Shown in pieces: positions 19,801 through 27,744 of a DNA stretch of 32,697 nucleotides. The DNA lies in IMG/VR virus record IMGVR_UViG_3300012936_000082, positions 1-32,697 of that record; one strand, written 5' to 3'. The notes beneath the pieces were generated by a model that worked only from the letters and a program-made list of their open reading frames with translations, was not told the DNA's origin and searched no databases. The stretch is from a virus. Numbering within the stretch: position 1 is the stretch's first letter; every line of letters begins with the position of its first letter. Made by a program: the position numbers and the translations under genes.

Positions 19801-22800
19801 TTACAATAGAGAAATACAAAAAATTAATGGAGTTAGATTAACTGATTTAGTTGATCTTAGACCAAGAGTTAATTCTTACACCCCATCAATAGGACAAAGA
19901 TCTCCTTTTGAATTTTTAGGTAGAGACTTCTCTGGAGGTGTTCATAGTACTCCTCATGTAATTTCTAGATCAGATTCTTTATCTTTAAATTTTAGTTACT
20001 ATTTGCCAAGATATGATAGCATCTTCTTAGATAAGAAAGGAGTATTTACAGTAGTTTCTGGTTCTTCCAAAGATGATCCAAAAATATTAGAACCTATTCC
20101 TGGTTCTATGAGAGTTGCTAATGTATTCTTACCCCCATATTTGTATTCAGTTAATGATTGTAAGATAACTCTTAATGAGCATAAGAGATATCAAATGAAA
20201 GATATCGCAAGACTAGATAAACGTCTTCAAACAGTAGAAAGAATAACTAGTTTATCCTTACTTGAATCAAAAACTAAAAATTTATTCGTAGATGATGGAA
20301 CTGGACTTAATAGATTTAAATCTGGATTTTTTGTAGATAATTTTACAACATTAAAACCTCAAGATGTTTCTGGTGGAGTAAAAAATTCTATTGATACAAA
20401 GAGAGGTATTTTAAGACCTTCTCATAATACCACTCAAATGAAACTTGAGGCTTCAAATGATAGTATGATTTCTGCTTCTCAAACAACTGTAGATCAAAAA
20501 CAAGATTATAGATTTACAGGATTAATTGCTAATAATATGAGAAGAAATGGAGATCTATTAACACTCAATTATGAAGACCAGAGTTGGTTGAAGCAACCAT
20601 TTGCAACTAGAGTAGAAAATGTTACACCATATCTAGTTAAAGACTATTCTGGGTCTGTTAAATTAAATCCAAATACAGATGTTTGGATCGATACTAGAGT
20701 TATAGAAGCAAATAATGTATCACTTGAGGGTTCTTTTGAATCTATTGCAAATGCCTTACAAGTTGATATTGTAGATTCTAATGATGGATTGAGATCTGGA
20801 GTAAGTCCTGTTATCTGGAATTCATGGGAAACTACTGGTATTCTATCTCAAGATCTAGAAACTGTTGTAGATGAGAATGATACTACTGCAGGTCAATGGG
20901 GAACTATTACAACTCAAAATAATATTGAACTTGGGCAAACAAGAGACGGTATCCAATATACAGTATCAGAAAGTATTGAAACAGAATCTTTAGGTGATCG
21001 TATTGTTAGTCGCGAACTTAACACTGTAATGAGATCAATCAATATTGAATTTGTATGTAGTGGATTAAAACCGTTTACAAAAATGTATCCATTTTTTGAT
21101 GGTGTTGATGTTTCAGACCATTGTTTTAATAAACTTATAAAAATTCAAATGGTATCTGGAAAATTCCAGATAGGTGAAACTGCAGTAACTATGAATAAAG
21201 TTGATTCAGGTTTTGTCACTGGAGAATCAGAATTTGATAATACAGGAACTTTTAGAATTGCATCTTCAAATCATAAAGAGGGATCATACTTACAACCAAC
21301 CAGATTCTATGGAGAAAATATTTACGAGAGAGGTTCTAATGTTTCTTCCGAGTATACAAATAATAGTAAGACATTAAATATAGATACTTTCTCTCTAGGT
21401 GAAGATACTGAAAGTGATTTTCTTGGAACTATAAAACCAGGAACAATAATTAGAGGACAAACCAGTGGAGCAGAGGCAACTATTATTAGTGTAGATTTAA
21501 TTTCTGATTCAGTTGGATCTTTGACCGGATCTTTTAGAATTCCTAATCCAACAGTAACAGGAAATCCAAAATTTGATACAGGAAGATCTACTCTTAGATT
21601 AACTAATAGTGCAACAAATTCACAAATTCCTGGATCTATACAATCATTTGCAGAATCAATATTCTATAGTCAAGGTACTACAGATGTATCTCAAAACACT
21701 ACATTATCAATTAGAAATGCTGAAGTTGAAGTAGATACTACTTTTGTAGAATCTAAAAATGTAAACTTCTCAGTTACATTAAATCAAGAGGCAGTTGACC
21801 CCCCACCACCACCTCGACCAAGAGGAAGGGATCCTCTAGCACAAACATTTACTGTTTGGGATGATACTGGAATATTTGTAACCAAGGTAGATATATTCTT
21901 TAGAAAAAAAGCTAAGGATCTCCCTGTAATGGTTGAAATTAGAGAAGTTGAACTTGGACAACCTACTAAAAAAATTCTACCATTCTCAAAAGTTGATGTT
22001 TTACCAGCACAAATCAATATTTCTGAAGATTCTACTCTAGCAACAACAATTACATTTGAAGCACCTGTTTACTTAGAGTCTAAAAAAGAATATGCTTTAG
22101 TATTACTTTCAGATACTACTGAATATGAGGTTTGGATATCTCAAATGGGTGAGATAGATATATCAACTTTAGAAAATAGACAAAATCAAATTCTTGTAAG
22201 TAGTCAACCTATTTTAGGATCTTTATTTAAATCTCAGAATGCATCAATATGGACTCCAAGTCAATATGAAGATTTAAAATTTGAATTATATAGAGCAGAA
22301 TTTACTTCAGGTTCTGGAAGTGTTCAATTACTGAACTCAAGACCTGATGTACACATGATGTCAAGTAGACAAGATCCATTAAAAATTGAATCCAATGTAA
22401 TTAAAGTTTCAACATCTTCTACTATAACTAGTACAGATTTTACCTTTGGAACTACAATATTACAAGAAAGACCAGGAATTACAACTGCAACTGGAACAGT
22501 TATTGGTTATGGAGGAAGTGTAACTGGATTATCAGTAACTGGTGTTGGAGTTGGTTATACTCCTAGTAGTGGTTCATTTACTTATAGTAATGTAGCACTG
22601 ACTTCTAGAAGTGGAGATGGTATTAACTTAACTGCAGATATAGTTATTAATGGTGGTGTTATTAGTTCTGCTAATATTCAAAATGGTGGTAGTGGATTTA
22701 ATGTTGGAGATGTAGTTTCTGTTCCATCTTTAGGAAATAGTCCTGTTGGAGTAAATGGTGTTCTTACTGTTTCTGATGTATTATCAAGAAAGGAAATTGA

Positions 22801-24238
22801 AATTGCAGAAGTTCAAGGAGAGTTTGTACAAAGTTCCGTTTATCAACTTCAATATTTAAATAGTGGATTGACTAAATCTGCTTTAAATGGTGGAAATGTT
22901 TATATAGATGATTCTCCAATAGTTATAAGTGATGGACAACATATTAAAGTTAATCATAAAAATCATGGTATGTATTCAAACATTAACATAGTCTCAATTG
23001 AGGGTGTTAAGACTGATGTTGTACCTATTACATTAAGTGCCGATTATTTGGTAGATGCTGTAGGTAGTCTTCCTGTTTCAGATACAGTTAATTTTAGGGA
23101 GTTTGAAAATTTACAAGTTACTCCGCAATTCCCAGGATATGTAGAGATTGATGGAGAATTATTCCAATATACTGGAACCACAAATACTGAATTAACAGGA
23201 GTTCAAAGAGCACAAGATAATACTAAGGCATCTTCTCACTTCTCAGGAACTAATGTATTTAAATATGAACTTGGTGGAGTTTCACTTAGAAGAATTAATA
23301 AAACACATGATTTAAGAGATGTTACTGTATCAAATCCAATTCAAAAGGATTCATATTATATTAAGATTGATATGGGAACAAGAACTGATCTGAAATTTAA
23401 TAGAACTATTTCTAGTATAGGTGGATTTGGTGTAAAAATGTCATATAACAAATTGTATGATTGTATTACTCCTAGTATTAGTGAAATGATGGTTGCTGAT
23501 ACAAATATATCATATACCATGAGCAGTGTAACAGGAACATCAATAGGGTCTAATAAGGATTCTTGGCAAATTGCACCATTGACATCTATTCAAAATAATA
23601 GAACAAATTATCTTGAAACAACAAGAGTAATTGGATCAACACATAATGAATCTGAATTTTTAAACGAATCTGCATTTAATAAATCACTTGCAATTGATGC
23701 TGTTTTTACAACTTTAAATAGTAAATTAACTCCAATAATGGATTTATCTAGAACTGATATTGTTCTAACCTCTAATGTTGTAAATAATCCAACTGTTAAT
23801 TATGCAGAAGACTCTTCTATCGCATCTATAGAAGATGATCCACATTTATTCACATATGTAACAAAACCAATCATTCTTCAAAATCCTGCTTCTGGAATTA
23901 AAGTTATTTTAGATTTATATGTAAATACAGATTCTGATGTAAGGTTATTATATTCTACAGGAGAAAGTAATCTATTCATTCCTTTCCCAGGATATAAAAA
24001 TTATAATTCTGGAATAATTAATAATAATTTGAGTGATGGAACATCAGATATAAAAATTAAAAAATCTGATTCATATTCTTTCCAACCCTCAAATACAGAA
24101 TTTATTGAGCATGAATATACTATTGATGACATTTCATCGTTTACTGAATTTAGAATTAAGATTATTGGTTCTACAAATGATAGTTGTTATGTTCCACAAA
24201 TTAAAAATTTAAGAGTAATAGCTCTTGGTGCTTTATGA
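16817..24238 (+). CDS. Very large baseplate-periphery or fibre protein with a DUF4815-like region
   Basis: This 2473-residue frame lies between gp8 and gp13, where T4 has genes 9, 10, 11, 12 and wac. The first 400 residues look like DUF4815: 'ARELTTLQTILQNQVERFG' near the N-terminus and 'PGKAYVKGYEV' near 355. 'LTDLVDLRPRV' (about 1010) and 'RYQMKDIARLDKRLQTVER' (R1124-R1142) fit the later part of that family, with insertions between. A five-proline run (P1662-P1666) and RPRGR lead into 'DPLAQTFTV' (D1672), the start of a beta domain common in marine phage fibres. Two GG.GY modules (from 1902 and 1949) and one 'ID.E' module (2109-2151) follow. G.SSGA motifs recur ('GRSSGVTARV', 'GENSGAKAF', 'GRSSGAIGL', 'GQTSGAEAT'). 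No enzyme motif is visible. It probably forms peripheral baseplate or fibre structures that act in host contact, but no T4 counterpart can be assigned. Its last four bases overlap the next gene (ATGA). Confidence 0.85.
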   Translation: MPQETNLNVSPYFDDFNEDKNFHKVLFKPSYPIQARELTTLQTILQNQVERFGSHFFKEGSVVIPGQTNYINVIAVEINSLFAGIPVTSYTDQLNGLTIKGRSSGVTARVLTSINEQQSDNNTITLYVSLINTSNDSSKVNFFDNEVLEATSPIEVTSNVFISIGEGFANTKIVNAISESSAFTIEEGIYFIRGHFVKVQRDILILNQYDTRASFRIGLSIEEDIVNYYDDPSLTDNAKGFSNFSAPGADRLKITAKLDKKSLDDFDDKNFIQLAEIRKGELVTVETKADYNIIEEELARRTRDESGDYYVKSFNISLKDSLNDGLTNNGIYKPGQITRSGNSPDESIATYKISPGKAYVKGYEVDTPTTFVDILKPRQTKTVTGQSINFDFGPTLKLNRVYGSPLLGFNTTEYVSLMNTRIGSSDSAQSGTEIGVARAYDFYLDSGSYDSSTPDKNKWSISLFDVQLYTILTVNQSIDLGTPSRIIGENSGAKAFLRSAASSSTTLILYGVEGEFVPNEPIRILNNETTLDSENFQRRYITSLVRYGYSDVKSIFSNASGANFNGDVIQGIKFNVGSATIAAKAGSTSAVTIAPEKIQKIKLGDIVSFSTLGQSDPTYAVVSSKTLTTISVDETTAVPGVNYGTLPSSEIGVSDFKVLESRISNTEYTGNKADNNSLFSAFPKQNVSSVEFLNTDITIRKQFTVNITNNSTGIVAANPNETFLPFDESRYTLIRSNNTFEVLTEDKIQLLSGSTELKINNLGANDTGCRLIATLRKTNISSKKKIKGVAESVTIFKSSNRASGSGGNTLNDGLLFDNYPYGTRVQDREISLTCPDVIKIHAVYESINTSDPDAPVMTLGSLSGSTATTSDLIVGETFVGRSSGAIGLYLGNINDTQIRFVYLNSEVFLLEEIVDFKSSSSSAQISIITAISKDITSSFILENGQKPSYYGHSKLVRKSGVDAPLRRIKIFFSKGYYDPSDSGDITTVQSYSSFDYNREIQKINGVRLTDLVDLRPRVNSYTPSIGQRSPFEFLGRDFSGGVHSTPHVISRSDSLSLNFSYYLPRYDSIFLDKKGVFTVVSGSSKDDPKILEPIPGSMRVANVFLPPYLYSVNDCKITLNEHKRYQMKDIARLDKRLQTVERITSLSLLESKTKNLFVDDGTGLNRFKSGFFVDNFTTLKPQDVSGGVKNSIDTKRGILRPSHNTTQMKLEASNDSMISASQTTVDQKQDYRFTGLIANNMRRNGDLLTLNYEDQSWLKQPFATRVENVTPYLVKDYSGSVKLNPNTDVWIDTRVIEANNVSLEGSFESIANALQVDIVDSNDGLRSGVSPVIWNSWETTGILSQDLETVVDENDTTAGQWGTITTQNNIELGQTRDGIQYTVSESIETESLGDRIVSRELNTVMRSINIEFVCSGLKPFTKMYPFFDGVDVSDHCFNKLIKIQMVSGKFQIGETAVTMNKVDSGFVTGESEFDNTGTFRIASSNHKEGSYLQPTRFYGENIYERGSNVSSEYTNNSKTLNIDTFSLGEDTESDFLGTIKPGTIIRGQTSGAEATIISVDLISDSVGSLTGSFRIPNPTVTGNPKFDTGRSTLRLTNSATNSQIPGSIQSFAESIFYSQGTTDVSQNTTLSIRNAEVEVDTTFVESKNVNFSVTLNQEAVDPPPPPRPRGRDPLAQTFTVWDDTGIFVTKVDIFFRKKAKDLPVMVEIREVELGQPTKKILPFSKVDVLPAQINISEDSTLATTITFEAPVYLESKKEYALVLLSDTTEYEVWISQMGEIDISTLENRQNQILVSSQPILGSLFKSQNASIWTPSQYEDLKFELYRAEFTSGSGSVQLLNSRPDVHMMSSRQDPLKIESNVIKVSTSSTITSTDFTFGTTILQERPGITTATGTVIGYGGSVTGLSVTGVGVGYTPSSGSFTYSNVALTSRSGDGINLTADIVINGGVISSANIQNGGSGFNVGDVVSVPSLGNSPVGVNGVLTVSDVLSRKEIEIAEVQGEFVQSSVYQLQYLNSGLTKSALNGGNVYIDDSPIVISDGQHIKVNHKNHGMYSNINIVSIEGVKTDVVPITLSADYLVDAVGSLPVSDTVNFREFENLQVTPQFPGYVEIDGELFQYTGTTNTELTGVQRAQDNTKASSHFSGTNVFKYELGGVSLRRINKTHDLRDVTVSNPIQKDSYYIKIDMGTRTDLKFNRTISSIGGFGVKMSYNKLYDCITPSISEMMVADTNISYTMSSVTGTSIGSNKDSWQIAPLTSIQNNRTNYLETTRVIGSTHNESEFLNESAFNKSLAIDAVFTTLNSKLTPIMDLSRTDIVLTSNVVNNPTVNYAEDSSIASIEDDPHLFTYVTKPIILQNPASGIKVILDLYVNTDSDVRLLYSTGESNLFIPFPGYKNYNSGIINNNLSDGTSDIKIKKSDSYSFQPSNTEFIEHEYTIDDISSFTEFRIKIIGSTNDSCYVPQIKNLRVIALGAL

Positions 24239-24468
24239 ATAAAAATTATATAAAAGTAAAAGACTCTAAGAATCTGTATAGAGATACGAATACTAATTCC
24301 ATCATCAATACAGATTCTAACGAGTATGAAAATTATTTAAAAAAGAGAAATACAAATCTTCGTAAAAAAATTGAAATTGACACATTAAAAAATGATGTTG
24401 ATATGATAAAAAATGATTTATATGAACTAAAATCTTTATTAAAATCATTAGTTAAAGATAATACATAG
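24235..24468 (+). CDS. Small coiled-coil phage protein, 77 residues
   Basis: The ATG overlaps the TGA stop of the 2473-residue gene, so the two are translationally coupled. The N-terminal half is polar (VKDSKNLYRDTNTNSIINTD). The C-terminal half has a heptad pattern: Ile, Leu, Val, Met, Ile, Leu, Leu and Leu recur at three to four residue steps from 'IEIDTLKNDVDMIKND' to the end, as expected for a short coiled coil. I recall similar small proteins with a 'RD..TN.IINTD' start at this place in marine T4-like phages, with no assigned role. The coupling and coiled coil suggest a chaperone, assembly partner or trimerisation factor for the upstream protein. That is inference. Confidence 0.75.
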   Translation: MNKNYIKVKDSKNLYRDTNTNSIINTDSNEYENYLKKRNTNLRKKIEIDTLKNDVDMIKNDLYELKSLLKSLVKDNT

Positions 24469-24491
24469 TATAAGGGGTAAACAAAAAAGAA

Positions 24492-25310
24492 ATGGCACAA
24501 CCATCAACTAGACAAGAACTTATAGATTATTGTTTAAGAAAACTAGGTGCTCCAGTTTTAGAAATAAACGTTGCTGAAGAACAAATTGATGACCTAGTTG
24601 ATGATGCTATTCAATTTTTTCAAGAGCGTCATTTTGATGGGGTCTACCCTGCATTATTAAAATATCAAATTACTCAAGAAGATATTGATAGAGGTAAAGG
24701 TACTGCAGGTATTACAACAACAACTGTTACAGATGGATCTTCAAGTTTTGATTATGAAGAAAATGGTAATTATATCAAAGTTCCATCATACGTAATTGGA
24801 GTTAATAAAATATTTCAATTTGAAGGAGATAGTAGTATCTCTAGTGGAATGTTTAGTATTAAATATCAACTATTTTTAAATGATGTGTATTACTGGAGTT
24901 CTATTGAACTATTAAGTTATTCAATGGTTAAATCTTACCTTGAAGATATTAACTTTTTAACTTCAACTCAAAAGAAAGTAAGATTTAATAAACGTCAAGA
25001 TAGATTATACTTAGATATTGACTGGAATACTGTAAAGGTTGGTCAGTATCTGGTTATAGATTGCTATAGAATGTTAAATCCAGCAGATTATGCAGATGTA
25101 TGGAATGACTCATTCTTAAAACCATATATAACAGCATTAATCAAAAAACAATGGGGTCAAAACTTAATTAAATTTCAAGGTGTAAAACTTCCAGGTGGAA
25201 CAGAACTAAATGGAAGACAATTATTTGATGATGGTCAAAGAGAAATTGATTTATTAATGGATAAGATGACTTCTTACTACGAATTACCACCTTTAGACAT
25301 GATAGGTTGA
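24492..25310 (+). CDS. gp13: Neck protein gp13 (head completion)
   Basis: This 272-residue protein (T4 gp13: 309) begins with 'LIDYCLRKLGAPVLEINV', like T4 'LKDVILRRLGAPIINVEL'. 'EERHFDGV'-type sequence follows near residue 43 (T4 'EYHFDGL'). The C-terminal region has 'FQGVKLPGG...LNGRQL', matching T4 'HQGMMLPGG...IDGQRL', and it ends in a Pro-rich tail (ELPPLDMIG) like T4 (LLDPPFGILVG). gp13 and gp14 form the neck that seals the filled head and joins it to the tail. The shorter length comes from the middle region, where T4 has a Gly-rich stretch. An AAGGGG lies 14 bases ahead of the ATG. Only one base separates its stop from gp14 (TGATATG). Confidence 0.92.
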   Translation: MAQPSTRQELIDYCLRKLGAPVLEINVAEEQIDDLVDDAIQFFQERHFDGVYPALLKYQITQEDIDRGKGTAGITTTTVTDGSSSFDYEENGNYIKVPSYVIGVNKIFQFEGDSSISSGMFSIKYQLFLNDVYYWSSIELLSYSMVKSYLEDINFLTSTQKKVRFNKRQDRLYLDIDWNTVKVGQYLVIDCYRMLNPADYADVWNDSFLKPYITALIKKQWGQNLIKFQGVKLPGGTELNGRQLFDDGQREIDLLMDKMTSYYELPPLDMIG

Positions 25311-25311
25311 T

Positions 25312-26706
25312 ATGTTAAATCCATTTTTTCTTCAAGGATCTAAATCAGAGCAAGGTCTTGTTCAAGATTTAATAAACGAGCAATTACAAATATATGGAGT
25401 AGAGGTTTATTATATTCCAAGACAATATTTAACTACAAATACTGTTATTTCTGAAGTTATTCAATCTGAATTCAATAATGCATCTCCAATAGAAGCATAT
25501 GTTAATACTTATGATGGATATGGTGGACAAGGAACGATCTTATCAAAATTTGGAGTTCAGGATATTGATGAACTAGTTGTAACAATATCTAAAGAACGTT
25601 TTGAAATGGAAATTGCACCCTTGACTCAAAACTATCAAGGAATTAACTATCTGAGTAGACCTAAAGAGGGTGATTTAATATTTTTCCCTCTAGGTGAAAG
25701 ATTATTTGAGATAAAGTATGTTGAACATGAAAAACCATTCTATCAACTACAAAAAAATTACGTTTATGAACTAAGATGTGAACTATTCCGTTATGGAGAC
25801 GAAGTTGTAGATACTGGAATTAATTCTATAGATGGAACAGTAGAATCTGAAGGTTATATTCAAACACTCAATTTAATTGGACTTGGTGTAACTGCTACAG
25901 CAAATTCTGCTATATCTAACGGTGTAGTGAGGAAAGTCTTTATTACAAGTAGAGGAACAAATTATAGTTCTACACCACAGGTAAAATTCTCTGCTGCTCC
26001 TACAGATGGTACGGGACTTACCGCAGTTGGAATTGCAACAATGATTGGTAATATTGTTGATCTTTGTGGTCCAGACCCAACTAAATCTAGAGTTCAAGGT
26101 GTAGATCTAATCAATGCTGGATTTGGATATACCACAGCACCTATGGTTTCATTTATTGGTGGAGGTGGTTCTGGTGCTGCAGCAACTACAGTTATTTCTG
26201 ATGGAGGTGTACATCTAATTAGTGTTCAAAGTGGAGGAAGTAACTATTATGATGCACCAATAGTAACAGTATCATCTCCTGCTTCAGGATTGGCAACTGC
26301 TACTGCTAAGGCGTTAGTTAGTGCCGCAGGAACGGTTACAGATATTTTAATAGTCGATGCTGGAGTTGGATATACAGTTGCACCTACTATTACAATTGCT
26401 GCACCCACAATAGTTGGTCTTGGTGGAACATTTTCTAAGAATGAAACTGTTACAGGAGGAACCAGTGGGACTACAGCATTAGTAAAATCATGGGATGCTT
26501 CTAAGAATGAATTAAATGTATATCAGATTGATGGAGAATTTACAAACTTTGAAACTATTACTGGAAATACTTCTGGAGCAGAGTACAAAGTTAAACCAAT
26601 AAATATATACAATACTAAAGATGCATTCGCTCAAAATGATGATATCGAGTTTGAAGCAGATCAGTTACTAGATTTTAGCGAAAAAAATCCTTTTGGAAGT
26701 CCATAA
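25312..26706 (+). CDS. gp14: Neck protein gp14, enlarged by an internal beta-repeat block
   Basis: The first 180 residues follow T4 gp14 (256 residues) closely. 'GVEVYYIPRQYL' (29-40) matches T4 'GVECYYVPREYV', and 'PKEGDLIFFPLGERLFEI' (117-134) matches T4 'PKEGDLIYFPMDNSLFEI'. The C-terminal tail, with acidic residues and 'NPFGSP', fits the T4 end. At 464 residues it is about 200 longer than T4. The surplus is a block (about 200-440) of four GG.GY modules followed by two G.TSGA motifs ('GGTSGTTALV', 'GNTSGAEYKV'). gp14 acts with gp13 in the neck between head and tail. The insertion would place beta domains on the neck surface, where T4 carries whiskers (wac), absent here. That placement is inference. 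Confidence 0.9.
   Translation: MLNPFFLQGSKSEQGLVQDLINEQLQIYGVEVYYIPRQYLTTNTVISEVIQSEFNNASPIEAYVNTYDGYGGQGTILSKFGVQDIDELVVTISKERFEMEIAPLTQNYQGINYLSRPKEGDLIFFPLGERLFEIKYVEHEKPFYQLQKNYVYELRCELFRYGDEVVDTGINSIDGTVESEGYIQTLNLIGLGVTATANSAISNGVVRKVFITSRGTNYSSTPQVKFSAAPTDGTGLTAVGIATMIGNIVDLCGPDPTKSRVQGVDLINAGFGYTTAPMVSFIGGGGSGAAATTVISDGGVHLISVQSGGSNYYDAPIVTVSSPASGLATATAKALVSAAGTVTDILIVDAGVGYTVAPTITIAAPTIVGLGGTFSKNETVTGGTSGTTALVKSWDASKNELNVYQIDGEFTNFETITGNTSGAEYKVKPINIYNTKDAFAQNDDIEFEADQLLDFSEKNPFGSP
25927..26406 (+). repeat. Four tandem GG.GY beta modules inside gp14
   Basis: Copies start at 25927, 26092, 26209 and 26335. Each reads roughly 'V..i.i...G..Y...P.v.i': 'VRKVFITSRGTNYSSTPQV', 'VQGVDLINAGFGYTTAPMV', 'VHLISVQSGGSNYYDAPIV' and 'VTDILIVDAGVGYTVAPTI'. 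Spacing varies (165, 117 and 126 bases) because the linkers differ. Similarity is at protein level, with little exact DNA repetition. Confidence 0.75.
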
Positions 26707-26718
26707 CAAAATTAAAAA

Positions 26719-27732
26719 ATGTTTGATTATTTTTACCACGAAATTTTAAGAAGAACTGTTATTTCTTTTGGAACGTTATTTAACGATATTTCAATTCAAA
26801 AGAAAGATGATGATGGAGATACTTTTTCTACAATTCAAGTTCCTCTAGGTTATGGACCTAAACAGAAATTTTTAGCTAGATTAGAACAATCTCCTAATCT
26901 GAACAGATCAGTTCAGATGTCATTACCAAGAATGTCTTTTGAGATGGTTGGAATTACTTATGATCCATCTAGAAAGGTCACTAGTACTCAATCTTTCCTT
27001 GCAAAGGCAAAAGATAGTTCTCAGATAGTTAAAAGTTATATGCCAGTTCCATATAATATTGAATTTGAATTGGCAATTATGACTAAATTGAATGATGATA
27101 TGTTACAAATAGTTGAACAAATATTACCATTTTTTCAACCAAGTTATAATTTAACTATTGATTTAACACCTACAATTGGAGAGAAAAAAGACGTTCCAGT
27201 TGTTATGAGCAATATTACAATGCAAGATGATTATGAGGGGGATTACTCCACCAGAAGATCATTAATCTATACATTAAGGTTTATTGCAAAAACATATCTA
27301 TTTGGACCAATCAATACCAACGTATCCAAGGATATCATCAAAAAAGTTACAGTTGGATTCAATGCAGGATCTCCTGCATCATCTACAAGAGATTTACGAT
27401 ATTCTGTTACACCAATTGCAACTAAAAATTATACTGGAGACGCTTTTGCACTTGTTAGGGATGATATTACTGCTACGGATACTACTATAATAGTTAATCA
27501 GTCGTCTGGAATTGTTGTTGATTCTTATATAACAATAGATAATGAAACATTACAAGTAAAGAAAGTTACTGATTTGGGAGAAAATACCTTTGAAGTTAAA
27601 GTTGATAGATCACAATATAATACAGTAAGTGATTCTCATGTTTCTGGAACTGAAGTATTCTTAATAGATGCCCAAGATAATGCGTTGATAGAACCAGGAG
27701 ACGACTTTGGATTTAGTACAGAATATTTTTAA
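26719..27732 (+). CDS. gp15: Tail terminator / sheath stabiliser gp15, with a C-terminal module
   Basis: The start 'MFDYFYHEILRRTVISFGTL' matches T4 gp15 (272 residues) 'MFGYFYNSSFRRYATLMGDL'. 'QIVEQILPFFQPSYN' (Q130-N144) is nearly the same as T4 'QIVEQILPYFQPHFN'. 'STRRSLIYTLRFIAK' corresponds to T4 'LSRRRIEWSLTFEVN'. T4 gp15 forms the ring that caps the finished tail and binds the neck. The protein has 337 residues. Most of the excess is one 'ID.E' module at 267-317 ('TIDNETLQVKKV', ending 'SHVSGTEVFLID'), which also occurs in the giant and in the 2473-residue protein. It is followed by a short acidic tail. No Shine-Dalgarno is evident in the 12-base gap. Confidence 0.92.
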   Translation: MFDYFYHEILRRTVISFGTLFNDISIQKKDDDGDTFSTIQVPLGYGPKQKFLARLEQSPNLNRSVQMSLPRMSFEMVGITYDPSRKVTSTQSFLAKAKDSSQIVKSYMPVPYNIEFELAIMTKLNDDMLQIVEQILPFFQPSYNLTIDLTPTIGEKKDVPVVMSNITMQDDYEGDYSTRRSLIYTLRFIAKTYLFGPINTNVSKDIIKKVTVGFNAGSPASSTRDLRYSVTPIATKNYTGDAFALVRDDITATDTTIIVNQSSGIVVDSYITIDNETLQVKKVTDLGENTFEVKVDRSQYNTVSDSHVSGTEVFLIDAQDNALIEPGDDFGFSTEYF

Positions 27733-27744
27733 TTTGAGATTATT

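Noticed and set aside
17083-22017. Several minus-strand frames of 60-102 codons inside the 2473-residue gene
   Set aside because: They are antisense to a long gene with clear protein motifs and have no start signals. The A+T-rich codon pattern of the sense strand leaves such frames open by chance. The same applies to minus-strand frames at 1301, 3171, 4440, 12850, 25873 and 29429.
25927-26406. CRISPR-like or tandem DNA repeats in gp14
   Set aside because: The repetition is at protein level with diverged DNA and uneven spacing, and it lies inside a coding frame.
27284-27490. 68-residue plus-strand frame inside gp15
   Set aside because: It is fully contained in gp15 in another frame, is leucine/isoleucine rich by base composition, and has no ribosome site.
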